Part shown: in pieces, positions 1-7,781 of the stretch
Numbering within the stretch: the first letter of the stretch is position 1
Layout: each line of letters starts with the position of its first letter
Assembly: GCA_029945985.1 (NCBI GenBank)
Contig: JAQSDP010000386.1
Coordinates: 1-25,802 of the forward strand
DNA length: 25,802 bases
Reading direction: 5' to 3'
Origin: a bacterium
GTDB taxonomy: Bacteria > Acidobacteriota > Blastocatellia > Pyrinomonadales > Pyrinomonadaceae
Made by a program: the position numbers and the translations under genes
The notes under the pieces: model-generated
Databases searched by the model: none
Told to the model about the DNA's origin: nothing
Seen by the model: the letters and a program-made list of their open reading frames with translations, nothing else

Positions 1-295
1 GATGCCGCCCGCGGTAAAGAATGCTCGCACGCCCGTCGATCTCACCGTCCCGCTCAACTTTGTCTATACCGCGGACACCATCGGCGGCAGCTCCGGTTCG
101 CCCGTCATCAACCGAAACGGCGAGATCGTCGGGCTGAATTTCGACAGCAATATTCAGAAGCTTTCGAACCGGTATTGGTATGTTGAAGAAGAGGAAGGCT
201 CGCGCGCGGTTGCTGTCCATTCGGCCGGTATCATCGAAGCTCTCAAAAGTATCTACAATGCGAACGAGCTTGTCAGCGAGCTCATTGCGAAATAA
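1..295 (+). CDS. S46 family dipeptidyl-peptidase, C-terminal end (partial)
   Basis: Only the last ~97 residues are visible; the reading frame runs off the left edge, so the ATG at base 2 is internal. The segment carries T-x-D-T-I-G-G-S-S-G-S-P-V, matching the nucleophile region of the S46 (DPP7/DPP11) serine peptidases. The nucleophile should be the Ser codon at 92-94. The tail IVGLNFDSNIQ, then RAVAVHSAGIIEAL and a short YNANELV end, is also typical of the family C terminus. Known members are periplasmic or secreted exopeptidases that remove dipeptides from peptide N termini; whether this one is DPP7- or DPP11-like cannot be judged without the rest. Its TAA is followed directly by the mpl ATG, so the two are probably cotranscribed. 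Confidence 0.85.
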   Translation, partial: MPPAVKNARTPVDLTVPLNFVYTADTIGGSSGSPVINRNGEIVGLNFDSNIQKLSNRYWYVEEEEGSRAVAVHSAGIIEALKSIYNANELVSELIAK

Positions 296-1702
296 ATGCA
301 CTACCACTTGATCGGAATTTGCGGAACGGCGATGGCGTCGCTCGCGGGAATGCTGCAGGCTCGCGGACATAAAGTTACGGGCTCGGACCAGAACGTTTAT
401 CCGCCGATGTCAACGCAGCTCGAAGAGCTGGGCATCCAGATAATGACCGGCTATAGAGCCGAGAATACCGACCATCCCCGGGACATCACGGTCGTCGGCA
501 ATACGATCATGCGCGGCAATCCTGAGCTTGAAGAAGTAATGAACCGCAAGCTCGTTTACCGCTCACAGGCTGAGGTTGTTCGTGAAGAGTTTATTCGCGG
601 TCACAAGTCACTGGTAGTTGCCGGAACCCATGGTAAAACGACAACCACGAGCATCGCGGCGTGGATATGCGAGGTCGGCGGGCTTGATCCGACGTTTCTC
701 GTTGGCGGAGTCGTGCAGAACTTTGGCCAGAGCTTTCGCGTTACCGATAGTGACTATTTCGTGATCGAAGGCGACGAATATGACACGGCATTCTTCGACA
801 AAAAGCCGAAGTTTATGTCTTATCTGCCGGAGATAGCGATCGTCAACAACATCGAATTTGACCATGCGGACATCTACAAAGACATTGACGCGATCAAGTG
901 GCAGTTCTCGCGGCTGATGAATCTCGTCCCCGGAAACGGCAAGCTGATCTGCGGGGTCGATTCGCCGGTCGTGGTCGAAGTGCTCGATCAGATGAGCGGG
1001 AAGCTCCATACGACAGTCGAAACCTTCGGTGTCGGCCCGGATGCAAAATGGCAAGCTCGAGACATCGCTCTTGAAACCGACAAAACACGGTTCAGCGTTT
1101 ACTGCGAAGATGAACTCTGGGGCGAATTTACGACCCATCTGATCGGCGACTTCAACATCCGCAACTGCCTCGCGGTCATCATCGCCGCCGACGCTTGGGG
1201 TATCTCGAAAGAGAAGATGCAGGAAGCGTTCGACACGTTCAAGTCGGTCAAACGTCGGATGGAGGTCCGCGGCGTCGAACGCGGTGTGACAGTCATCGAC
1301 GACTTCGCCCACCATCCGACCGCCGTTGACGAGACCCTGCGTGCGTTACGCCAGCGATATGCCGATAACCGCCTGATCGCGGTCTTCGAGCCGCGCTCAC
1401 GTTCTTCGAGATTGTCGATCTTCGAAGACCGTTACAAGGATGCTTTCATGCACGCGGATCACGTTATCATCGCCGGCGTATTCAATCTTGAAGACGCGAA
1501 GACCTACGGTGACGTGATGAACGTCCAGCGTCTGGTCGCGAACATAGGCGCAACCGGCAAGCGCGCCGAGACGCTGCCGGACGCCGACGCGATCATCGAA
1601 AGTCTGCGGCCGGAACTGAAGGACGGCGATGTAGTAGCGATCATGTCCAACGGTGGATTCGGCGGCATCCACGAAAAACTTCTCGATGTTCTCCGGGGTT
1701 AG
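296..1702 (+). CDS. mpl: UDP-N-acetylmuramate:L-Ala-gamma-D-Glu-meso-DAP ligase (Mpl)
   Basis: Mpl joins the recycled tripeptide L-Ala-gamma-D-Glu-meso-DAP to UDP-MurNAc in the cytoplasm, saving de novo synthesis of peptidoglycan precursor. The 468-residue protein starts with HLIGICGTAMASLA, the Mur-ligase N-terminal glycine-rich loop in its Mpl form. The ATP-binding loop GTHGKTTT is at residues 110-117, followed by GDEYDTAFFD and NNIEFDHADIY (central domain) and DDFAHHPTAV (C-terminal domain). Length is normal for Mpl. The start codon abuts the stop of the upstream S46 peptidase, supporting one operon and translational coupling. The stop lies 2 bases from the end of a broken DUF488 gene on the other strand. 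MurC is the main alternative, but the GICGTAM start and overall form favour Mpl. Confidence 0.93.
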   Translation: MHYHLIGICGTAMASLAGMLQARGHKVTGSDQNVYPPMSTQLEELGIQIMTGYRAENTDHPRDITVVGNTIMRGNPELEEVMNRKLVYRSQAEVVREEFIRGHKSLVVAGTHGKTTTTSIAAWICEVGGLDPTFLVGGVVQNFGQSFRVTDSDYFVIEGDEYDTAFFDKKPKFMSYLPEIAIVNNIEFDHADIYKDIDAIKWQFSRLMNLVPGNGKLICGVDSPVVVEVLDQMSGKLHTTVETFGVGPDAKWQARDIALETDKTRFSVYCEDELWGEFTTHLIGDFNIRNCLAVIIAADAWGISKEKMQEAFDTFKSVKRRMEVRGVERGVTVIDDFAHHPTAVDETLRALRQRYADNRLIAVFEPRSRSSRLSIFEDRYKDAFMHADHVIIAGVFNLEDAKTYGDVMNVQRLVANIGATGKRAETLPDADAIIESLRPELKDGDVVAIMSNGGFGGIHEKLLDVLRG

Positions 1703-1704
1703 TG

Positions 1705-2159
1705 TTACCAAATGGAAGGCACGGCCGATTCGTCGATCTCGATTGACCGGCCGTCCGGCAGAATGTGGACGATGGTGGTGACGCCCTTTGCCTCAGCATC
1801 GGCGCCAGCATTCCAACCCGGTGACAGTTCGCTCGCGGAGTTTTGTGAGCCGAGAGCGGTTGAGATTCCGAACACATCATCACCGTCCGCTAATCCGACG
1901 CGATCTCAATGATCCGGTCGACGCCGCGTGCGAGATCCGCCGGGTCTGGTTTCGTCTTACCACCCGTCTCCGGCAAATGCTCATACCCGATCCCGTTCTC
2001 CGCCAGCAACTCCCTCAAAACGCCACCATTGAACTGCGGCCACCGCGACCTCGCAACACTCCGCACATCGCACAAAAACTCGATCTCATGCTGTCTGACC
2101 AGCTTAAGAAAGAAATCGAACGGATGCCGCCCGTGACCAATGGTATAGAGAACGTCCAT
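1705..2159 (-). pseudogene. DUF488-family protein, broken by a stop codon and a frameshift
   Basis: The N-terminal part, from ATG at 2159, reads MDVLYTIGHGRHPFDFF, then FLCDVRSVARSRWPQFN and YEHLPETGGK, which is clearly DUF488. An in-frame TAG at 1890-1892 (after IEIASD) interrupts it. The same frame continues past the stop with RTVMMCSESQP and ANCHRVGMLAP, which match the family's C-terminal 'MCSE...CHR' segment. Near 1795 the homology moves to the next frame (GVTTIVHILPDGRSIEI) and ends at a TAA at 1705-1707, two bases from the mpl stop. The 455-base span is one base short of a whole number of codons, as expected after a single-base deletion. Restored, it would be ~152 residues, a usual DUF488 length. 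Function of the family is unknown. Sequencing error is possible, but two independent lesions favour a pseudogene. Confidence 0.75.
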
Positions 2160-2206
2160 ACCCGAATTTTGCATCAGCAGTTGCGGCGGGGCGAAGCCGG
2201 GGTTTG

Positions 2207-3166
2207 TTATTTCTTGCGAACCCACGTCTTATCCAGATTGACGGCCGAGTCGGGTACCGTAAAGACATGCTCGGGTATCGGCTGGTCGTCGTACCAGGGG
2301 CCGCAAACATTCAGGACGGTCATGTTTGCAAGTTCTTGCCAGCCGCGGATGACGTATTTGGCGAGGCCCTTGCGTTTGATCGTGAGAACCCGTCCGACGA
2401 TCGAGACGGTACCGGTAGTGTTTCCTGCGATCTTCCTCCCGTTCGAGAGGCCGAAGAAATCGTCAGCGAAGCCGCCACTGCTGGTGAACGTCATTTTTTG
2501 AGTAAAATGGACCGAATCCGCTCCGGCATACACGCCGGTAGCCCGGTCTACATACCTTGTATTGAATCCCGATGCCTCGCCCCATTCCCCGGCGATGTCT
2601 GCAATGGTCAGCTGTGGTAATCCACTGCCGTTTCCATTCTGAAACTGCGGTGCCGGGGCGTCAGCGACGGCCTTGCCAAGGTCGATGCTGTCATTAAATG
2701 CGGCCATCTGCGGCAAGTAGGCCTGGTCGTTAAAGACACTCAATATGCTGACTGTTCGCCCGCCCCCGCTAATGACCGTTAAGAGCGCAAACGCCTTACC
2801 CGCGTCAGAATCGACGGCAGACCCACCCGCAGTCGCCGTCCAGCCATTCTCGACGGTGGACTCGGTCTTTGGATCGGCGTCCGCTTTCATGTTCTTCAGA
2901 ACAAGGTTCGCCCACTCGCGCCTGAAATCGGACTCAGGCTTACCTGTTCCCGGCGTCGCGCCGTAGAGCGTGATGATACAAAAGGTACCGGTGTTCGCGT
3001 CCACCTTGGAAAAGGCGACGATGTTTTCTTTTGTGGTTTTGTTCCAGTTCGCTGGGGCTGTGAAACCCACCGTTCCCAGTTTTTCGCTTTGGGACAAGGC
3101 AGGCTGCGGAATGACTAGGCAAAAAGCTAGCGCAACGAATAAACCTAAAGGATGTATGTTATTCAT
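2207..3166 (-). CDS. secreted protein of unknown function
   Basis: The 319-residue protein begins with a signal peptide (hydrophobic LGLFVALAFCLVIP, then ALSQ) and is probably exported to the periplasm or outside. Residues ~30-170 read like a compact domain (GFTAPANWNKTTKENIVAFSK...), and residues ~190-319, starting at LTIADIAGEWGEASG, look like a separate beta-rich, lipocalin-like domain ending in a basic VRKK. I recognise no family with confidence. The two halves are joined by a short Gly/Asn-rich linker (FQNGNGSGLP). The best Shine-Dalgarno (AGGAG at 3189-3193) is placed for an ATG 16 bases upstream that opens a four-codon ORF (see the leader entry), so the start is less certain than usual. 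The broken DUF488 gene follows 47 bases downstream on the same strand. Confidence 0.7.
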   Translation of the reverse strand: MNNIHPLGLFVALAFCLVIPQPALSQSEKLGTVGFTAPANWNKTTKENIVAFSKVDANTGTFCIITLYGATPGTGKPESDFRREWANLVLKNMKADADPKTESTVENGWTATAGGSAVDSDAGKAFALLTVISGGGRTVSILSVFNDQAYLPQMAAFNDSIDLGKAVADAPAPQFQNGNGSGLPQLTIADIAGEWGEASGFNTRYVDRATGVYAGADSVHFTQKMTFTSSGGFADDFFGLSNGRKIAGNTTGTVSIVGRVLTIKRKGLAKYVIRGWQELANMTVLNVCGPWYDDQPIPEHVFTVPDSAVNLDKTWVRKK

Positions 3167-3167
3167 T

Positions 3168-3193
3168 TTAAATGGCTTTCATAATTTTCTCCT
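3168..3193 (-). promoter_or_regulatory. Shine-Dalgarno plus four-codon leader ORF (MKAI) before the 2207-3166 gene
   Basis: On the minus strand, AGGAG (3193-3189) sits 6 bases before an ATG at 3182 that reads Met-Lys-Ala-Ile-stop (3182-3168). The start of the secreted protein (3166) comes one base after that stop, and is 22 bases from the AGGAG. The arrangement fits termination-reinitiation. It could also be a one-base lesion that moved the original start out of frame. Confidence 0.45.
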
Positions 3194-3282
3194 TTTTGTT
3201 TTTTTGATGTTCCCCCTTTCAAATTATCAAATGTGAATATCCACAAGAGGCGATCGTTCGTCAAAATCTCCATCTTAAAGCG

Positions 3283-4800
3283 TCAAGGTTCAATGGGATA
3301 AGCAATAATAGAAGCGTATCTGGGAGATACACCTATTTTATATGTGCCCGACATATGGGTTACAATAACGTCGATTTTGTAAGTTCCAGCGTTCAGAGGG
3401 AACATAAAATTGTTAATATTGTAATTTAGCTGGGTGTCGTGTTCCTTAAAGTCAATATACCATTTATCATGTTGTCCTACACCATTTGCCCGAATTAAAA
3501 GCCACATACTTGTATATCTTTTACAATCAGTTAACCCAACGCAAGGAAAGTACCAAAAGTCAATTAAACCAGTAAAGGAAACTACTGATTTTTTTGTTAA
3601 GACAAGATCAATCTCCATTTCCAACATATTTTTATCACCGTTAGCATTTAGAAATCCCCCTTGAACCGCTGTTTTCTTAGGGTTGGAAAACGCAATTACC
3701 GGATTACTAAAGGATTTCCAGGTTGGCGGACTCCCTGCCCCATTGCTCATCAGCACCTGACCACTTTGTCCTGTATTTTCACTAAAAGCGATTGCTCCGT
3801 TTGCTTGTACCCTGAACTTTTCTTTGAATGTCCCGGCTTGGTCATAGCCCATAGCAATATCTGCCTGTGGGTTGTCTGAATAGATCTGTAAAAGGTTTCC
3901 CTGAACGCCAAAACCAACATCACCTGTTGCGCCGGGGTATAAGGTTATTTTTTTTCCAAGTACAGGTGCAAATCCTAGAGGAGCATTAGGAGTATTTGTT
4001 CCAATACCAACATTTCCCAAGTTATTATTTGCGATGTTTGTACCGTTAAGGACCCATAGAGGATTTTGGCTCGCGGGCGGGACGGGCTGCTTCGCCAGAT
4101 CGGTAGATTTAGGAATGTTCCCGGTAATTTGCGCGTCGATCGGAGTCGCCAGGGGCAGAGTTGGATTCTGTGTCGGCAATTTCGGATTCTGGTCAGGCAG
4201 TTTTGTCAAATCGCTTATTCTTAATCCGCTGGAATCGATAACTATATTGTAAGCCGTATCGGGGGACACCGGCTGATTGTTGAGGTTGGCGATACACCAT
4301 TTGCGAGCCGCTGCTTCATAAGCGATCTTAATTTCCTCTCTGTTAAAGTAGGCACCTCGCGGCGACTGAGTGGCTGAAAATCGAATTTGCGCATTGGGAT
4401 GACCATCAAGTCCAGGATGATTAATGCAGGGAGTCACACCTTGTTTGGGGATTACATAAACGAATTGCTCGGGGGTTGGGTTCGGATAATACTCGATACT
4501 GAAGATCGCCCCCTCGGTGATGGCTACTCCATCCAGATTGATGATGCTCCATCTCTTCGGATCCGTATAATAAACTCCGACCGGATGCGGATTTGAAATT
4601 CCGCCCCTCGACACGGGTTTGACAATTATAATAGCGCTTGGATTATCATTCAGCCCCGGAATATCCAGTATCGTACAGGTGGAGTTGCAGTACTTGTTTT
4701 TTGAAGTCACCGTATGAGTGAATTGCTGCTGGGCCTGGGCCGTGGACGCCACGAGGAGCATAAGGCTAAAAACTACCGACGCTATTTTGAATAGTTTCAT
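3283..4800 (-). CDS. AT-rich mosaic secreted/surface protein with tail-fibre-like segment
   Basis: The 505-residue protein has a signal peptide (MKLFKIASVVFSLMLLVAS...AQA). Residues ~47-117 and ~127-189 are two diverged copies of one domain: both start [IH]PGL(N/D)...(N/H)PxAxI, and have ..RW.IiNLd / RKWCIANLN and a closing F/YxI. The next stretch (200-216) repeats LPxQNP. Residues 254-280 (GTNIANNNLGNVGIGTNTP) and 346-363 (SGQVLMSNGAGSPPTW) resemble phage tail-fibre and surface adhesin repeats. The last ~130 residues look like a beta-sandwich. A role in surface adhesion is inferred only. Base composition differs from its neighbours: the 60-base lines at 3481 and 4201 each have 21 G+C, against 40 in the mpl line at 1261. 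This suggests horizontal acquisition. A weak AAGGA precedes the start. Confidence 0.75.
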   Translation of the reverse strand: MKLFKIASVVFSLMLLVASTAQAQQQFTHTVTSKNKYCNSTCTILDIPGLNDNPSAIIIVKPVSRGGISNPHPVGVYYTDPKRWSIINLDGVAITEGAIFSIEYYPNPTPEQFVYVIPKQGVTPCINHPGLDGHPNAQIRFSATQSPRGAYFNREEIKIAYEAAARKWCIANLNNQPVSPDTAYNIVIDSSGLRISDLTKLPDQNPKLPTQNPTLPLATPIDAQITGNIPKSTDLAKQPVPPASQNPLWVLNGTNIANNNLGNVGIGTNTPNAPLGFAPVLGKKITLYPGATGDVGFGVQGNLLQIYSDNPQADIAMGYDQAGTFKEKFRVQANGAIAFSENTGQSGQVLMSNGAGSPPTWKSFSNPVIAFSNPKKTAVQGGFLNANGDKNMLEMEIDLVLTKKSVVSFTGLIDFWYFPCVGLTDCKRYTSMWLLIRANGVGQHDKWYIDFKEHDTQLNYNINNFMFPLNAGTYKIDVIVTHMSGTYKIGVSPRYASIIAYPIEP

Positions 4801-4969
4801 AGATCGACTGTTCCTTTTTTACAGAACGTACGAAAGCCTCGCTGTCGATGCGGATTCGTTCGCTGGTGGCACGTTTGGGAGGGTGGCTCATTGTAGTCCT
4901 TTATTTCTAAACAAGCTACCAATTAGCTAAAGCAAATTTATTTAAGCGGGGCAGGCTTCTTAGGGAAAT

Positions 4970-7078
4970 CTATTTCGCCAAACCCCTTATTTCCTGAAGT
5001 TCTTTAATTGATTGCGGATTTTCCAACGCAGAAAGGTCGCCTGGATCCTCTCCAAGATATGCTGAGCGAATAACGCGGCGCATTACTTTGGCGTTGCGGG
5101 TTTTGGGGAGGTCGGAGATGAAGTGGATCTTTGACGGTGCGAGCGGCTTTCCCATGTCTCTGGCGACGAGGGCTTTTAGCTCGGACTGGAGGGCAAGCAT
5201 CCTGCTTGCGTCTTCTTCAGTAGCAAGCAAGGATGCTTGCTCTCCAGTCAGCACCACGAAAGCGACCATCGCGGTGCCCTTCACTTCATCCGGCACGCCG
5301 ATGACCGCGGCTTCGGTGACTAGAGGGTGAGCGACCAATAAACTTTCCACCTCTGCCGGCCCGACGCGTTTGCCGGCGACCTTGAGCGTGTCGTCGCTGC
5401 GGCCGAGGATGAACCAGTGGCCGTCTTTGTCGCGCATCGCGAAATCGCCGTGGACCCAAATGTCTTTGAACCGTCGCCAATAGGTATCAAGATAGCGTTC
5501 CTTCTCCTGCCAAAATCCGCGGGCCATCCCGATCCACGGCTGCTTGATCACAAGCTCGCCGACCTTGCCGGGACCGACCGAAATGCCGTCCTCATCGAGA
5601 ATATCCACGTCCATCCCGGGACACGGAGCCGGAAACGAACACGGCTTGATCGGCAGAAGAGGATTGCCCATCAATATCCCGCCCGCGATCTCCGTCCCGC
5701 CCGAATAGTTGATGATCGGCAGTTTCGAATCGCCCACCTTCTCAAACAACCACCACCACGGCGCCGGATTCCACGGCTCGCCGGTCGACGCGAAAATGCG
5801 AAGAGACGAAAGATCGTGTCTTTTGGAAGGGGACTGGAGCGCAAGCATCCTTGCTTGCCCGTCCTCTCCATTTCCGGAGCTGGCAAGCAGGGACGCTTGC
5901 CCTCCAGTCCCTTCGCTCGCCGCTAGCGAACGGATAAGCGTCGGCGAAATGCCTAGCACCTCGACCTTGTGCTTTGCACAGAATTCCCACATTCGATCGG
6001 GCGTCGGGTAATCGGGGGCTCCGTCGTAGATGCAGATGGTCGCGCCGTTGATGAGCGCTCCGTAGATCAGCCACGGCCCCATCATCCAGCCGATGTCCGT
6101 GTACCACGATATACGCGTACCGCGGCCGACGTCCGTCCCAAACGCCATATCCTGCGCCGCCTTGATCGGAAAACTCGCATGCGTATGCGCGATCCCCTTC
6201 GGCTTTCCCGTCGTGCCGGATGTGTAGAGGATAATGAGCGGATCTTCGGCGGAGGTCTCCTCGGCCGGCCACTCGTCGCGTGGCGATTCGTAGGCGGAGT
6301 CGACGAGTTCGTGATAGAAAATCGCCTTCTCGTGATCCGCCGCTCTTTCGTCGGGCGTCCACGTGTCTCCAATCATTCTTTCCACCACGATGATTTTCTC
6401 CACCGTGGGGCAGTTTGCGACCGCCTCCTGTGCTATCTGAAAAGCGTCGAAGATCTTCCCCCGTCTGCTGAACCCTTCGCACGTGAATAGAGCCTTGGCC
6501 TTGACCGCATTTAATCGGGACGAGATCGCTTCGACTCCGTATCCGGAAAAAACGGGAACCGCGATTGCTCCGATCCGATTGATCGCGAGCAGGGCGACTA
6601 CGGTTTCGACCATCATGGGCAGATGGATCCCGATCGCATCGCCCTGCTCAAATCCAAGCAGTCGCAAGCCCTCCGAAACTTCTTCAACCTCCTGAAGCAA
6701 CTCGCCGTATGAAAGTTCCTGCGGCTCGTCTCCCTCATTCTCAGCTATCAGAGCTGGCTGATCTATCATCTGGTCGGTCTGCCAGCGGTCGAGGCACATT
6801 TCGGTTATGTTCAGCCCGGCAACATCGAGCCAGATCGGCATCTCCGGGCCGTTCGATGCGTCGAGAAGTTTTCCGTACGGCGGGTCGAACTTAATGTCGA
6901 GGAATTTCAGAACCTCTTCGGTAAACTTCTCCACATCACGGATCGAGAACGCGTAAAGCTCATCCCAGGTCGAGACGCCGACCTGCTTCATAAATTTAGT
7001 AAGCTGGGCGCGTTCGATGATTTCCGGCGTAGGCGTCCACGCGATCGGCTGATCTTCGAGCAGGTTGGCGTCGTGCAT
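4970..7078 (-). CDS. AMP-forming acyl-CoA synthetase (acetyl-CoA-synthetase-like) with two in-frame palindromic inserts
   Basis: This enzyme would activate a short carboxylic acid to acyl-AMP and then acyl-CoA. All adenylate-forming motifs are present: YTSGTTGKPKG (285-295), NYSGGTE (457-463), WVHGDFA (541-547), GRSDDTLKVAGKRVGPAE (559-576), and PKTRNAKVMRR with catalytic Lys664. The sequence STGEPWNPAPWWW fits the acetyl/propionyl/acetoacetyl-CoA synthetase group, but the substrate cannot be read from it. Length is 702; removing two inserts at residues ~391-416 and ~611-632 leaves about 654, the usual size. Each insert is the translation of a palindromic repeat element, and neither touches a core motif, so the enzyme is probably active. 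No clear Shine-Dalgarno precedes ATG 7078. A decayed second copy of this gene's 5' end lies at 9597-9779. Confidence 0.9.
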   Translation of the reverse strand: MHDANLLEDQPIAWTPTPEIIERAQLTKFMKQVGVSTWDELYAFSIRDVEKFTEEVLKFLDIKFDPPYGKLLDASNGPEMPIWLDVAGLNITEMCLDRWQTDQMIDQPALIAENEGDEPQELSYGELLQEVEEVSEGLRLLGFEQGDAIGIHLPMMVETVVALLAINRIGAIAVPVFSGYGVEAISSRLNAVKAKALFTCEGFSRRGKIFDAFQIAQEAVANCPTVEKIIVVERMIGDTWTPDERAADHEKAIFYHELVDSAYESPRDEWPAEETSAEDPLIILYTSGTTGKPKGIAHTHASFPIKAAQDMAFGTDVGRGTRISWYTDIGWMMGPWLIYGALINGATICIYDGAPDYPTPDRMWEFCAKHKVEVLGISPTLIRSLAASEGTGGQASLLASSGNGEDGQARMLALQSPSKRHDLSSLRIFASTGEPWNPAPWWWLFEKVGDSKLPIINYSGGTEIAGGILMGNPLLPIKPCSFPAPCPGMDVDILDEDGISVGPGKVGELVIKQPWIGMARGFWQEKERYLDTYWRRFKDIWVHGDFAMRDKDGHWFILGRSDDTLKVAGKRVGPAEVESLLVAHPLVTEAAVIGVPDEVKGTAMVAFVVLTGEQASLLATEEDASRMLALQSELKALVARDMGKPLAPSKIHFISDLPKTRNAKVMRRVIRSAYLGEDPGDLSALENPQSIKELQEIRGLAK
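5184..5249. repeat. palindromic element, copy A, inside the acyl-CoA synthetase gene
   Basis: This 66-base inverted repeat has arms 5184-5209 and 5223-5249 and a 13-base centre. The arms begin and end with GACTGGAG / CTCCAGTC and match over 26 bases, apart from one mismatch and one missing T. Each arm contains a smaller dyad, GCAAGC..GCTTGC. The length is a multiple of three. On the coding strand it reads TGEQASLLA, a short acidic centre, then ASRMLALQS (residues ~611-632), in a loop between VAFVVL and the C-terminal ELKALVARDMGK segment. The arms have no stop codon in any frame. Confidence 0.85.
5832..5909. repeat. palindromic element, copy B, inside the acyl-CoA synthetase gene
   Basis: This 78-base inverted repeat has 28-base arms at 5832-5859 and 5882-5909 that pair with three mismatches, around a 22-base centre. 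It starts GACTGGAG and ends CTCCAGTC, like copy A, and shares the internal GCAAGC/GCTTGC dyad. It encodes TGGQASLLA, a Ser/Gly-rich centre, then GQARMLALQS (residues ~391-416), in the same reading frame as copy A. It splits what would otherwise read LIRSLAASEG-PSKRHDLSSLRI, a surface loop in related synthetases. Confidence 0.85.
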
Positions 7079-7229
7079 TTCGCGAGTATATTACGGAATT
7101 GTTTCGTGAGGAAAAGCCTGAAGTGCAACGCCAGGCGGCACCGTAAAAGCGATTCGTCTAAACCTTGCTCGTCTTGTTCGAAAATCATAGAATGACGGGG
7201 TTGGGGAGACTGAATCGGGTAGAGGAAGT

Positions 7230-7781
7230 ATGGAACGGACAATGATACCAGCCGGGTTTGACGATCTGGATGTACCCCTAGAGAGGGATGTTTTCTTGCG
7301 CACCCTGATCCGCGAGCTTTCTGGCACACTGCAGGACGTTGTGGGGCTCGATGAAGCCGAGGGGTTTGTAAGCGTTGTCGGCCAAAACATGGGGCGGGAG
7401 ATCAATGATTCTTATAAAGCTGCACTGCATGCCGAGAATCTCGATCGGCACCAAGTTGCAGAAGTCCTTGTCGACCTCAAAAAGCGTATAAAAGGTGATT
7501 TTTCCATAGTCGAAGAAAGTGACGACAAGATCGTTTTGCACAATACGGTATGTCCGTTTGCGGAAAAAGTGCTTGATCGCCCGGCAATGTGCATGATGAC
7601 GTCAAATGTGTTTGGTTCTATTGCGGCTGAAAATCTCGGCTACGCAAAGGTAGTGCTCGCTGAGACCATTGCCGAAGGACATGGCCGATGCGTCGTCTCG
7701 GTTCACCTAAAGCCGACCGAGGAATCAGAAGCCTCTATCGGACGTGAATATGTCAAGGGAGGGACGCAGGACTGGAATTGA
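7230..7781 (+). CDS. methanogen output domain 1 (MetOD1)-like sensory protein
   Basis: The 183-residue soluble protein has a C-terminal half, NTVCPFAEKV...PAMCMMTSNVFGSIAAENLGYAKV, that matches the small Cys-containing 'methanogen output domain 1' found in bacterial and archaeal signalling proteins. Cys108, Cys121 and Cys154 lie at the positions usual for the family and could bind a metal or other ligand (inference). The N-terminal half is predicted helical (FLRTLIRELSGTLQDVVG). Its TGA overlaps the TTG start of the histidine kinase (TTGA), so the two are probably translated together, and it is likely a sensor or partner for that kinase. AGAGGA at 7221-7226 precedes ATG 7230; ATG 7242 is another possible start. 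The gene is divergent from the acyl-CoA synthetase across 151 bases that must hold both promoters. Confidence 0.75.
   Translation: MERTMIPAGFDDLDVPLERDVFLRTLIRELSGTLQDVVGLDEAEGFVSVVGQNMGREINDSYKAALHAENLDRHQVAEVLVDLKKRIKGDFSIVEESDDKIVLHNTVCPFAEKVLDRPAMCMMTSNVFGSIAAENLGYAKVVLAETIAEGHGRCVVSVHLKPTEESEASIGREYVKGGTQDWN

Noticed and set aside
608..1315. Long minus-strand ORF (235 codons) opposite mpl
   Set aside because: It lies wholly opposite a confident mpl gene and has no recognisable motif; high-G+C genes often leave such open antisense frames.
1788..2501. 237-codon plus-strand ORF across the DUF488 region and the secreted protein gene
   Set aside because: The minus strand here shows clear DUF488 motifs and a signal-peptide protein; the plus-strand product is Arg/Pro-rich and unlike any family.
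5184..5909. The palindromes in the synthetase gene as terminators or a CRISPR array
   Set aside because: There is no T-run after either hairpin and no regular spacing or set of unique spacers; there are only two copies, 582 bases apart, within a continuous reading frame.
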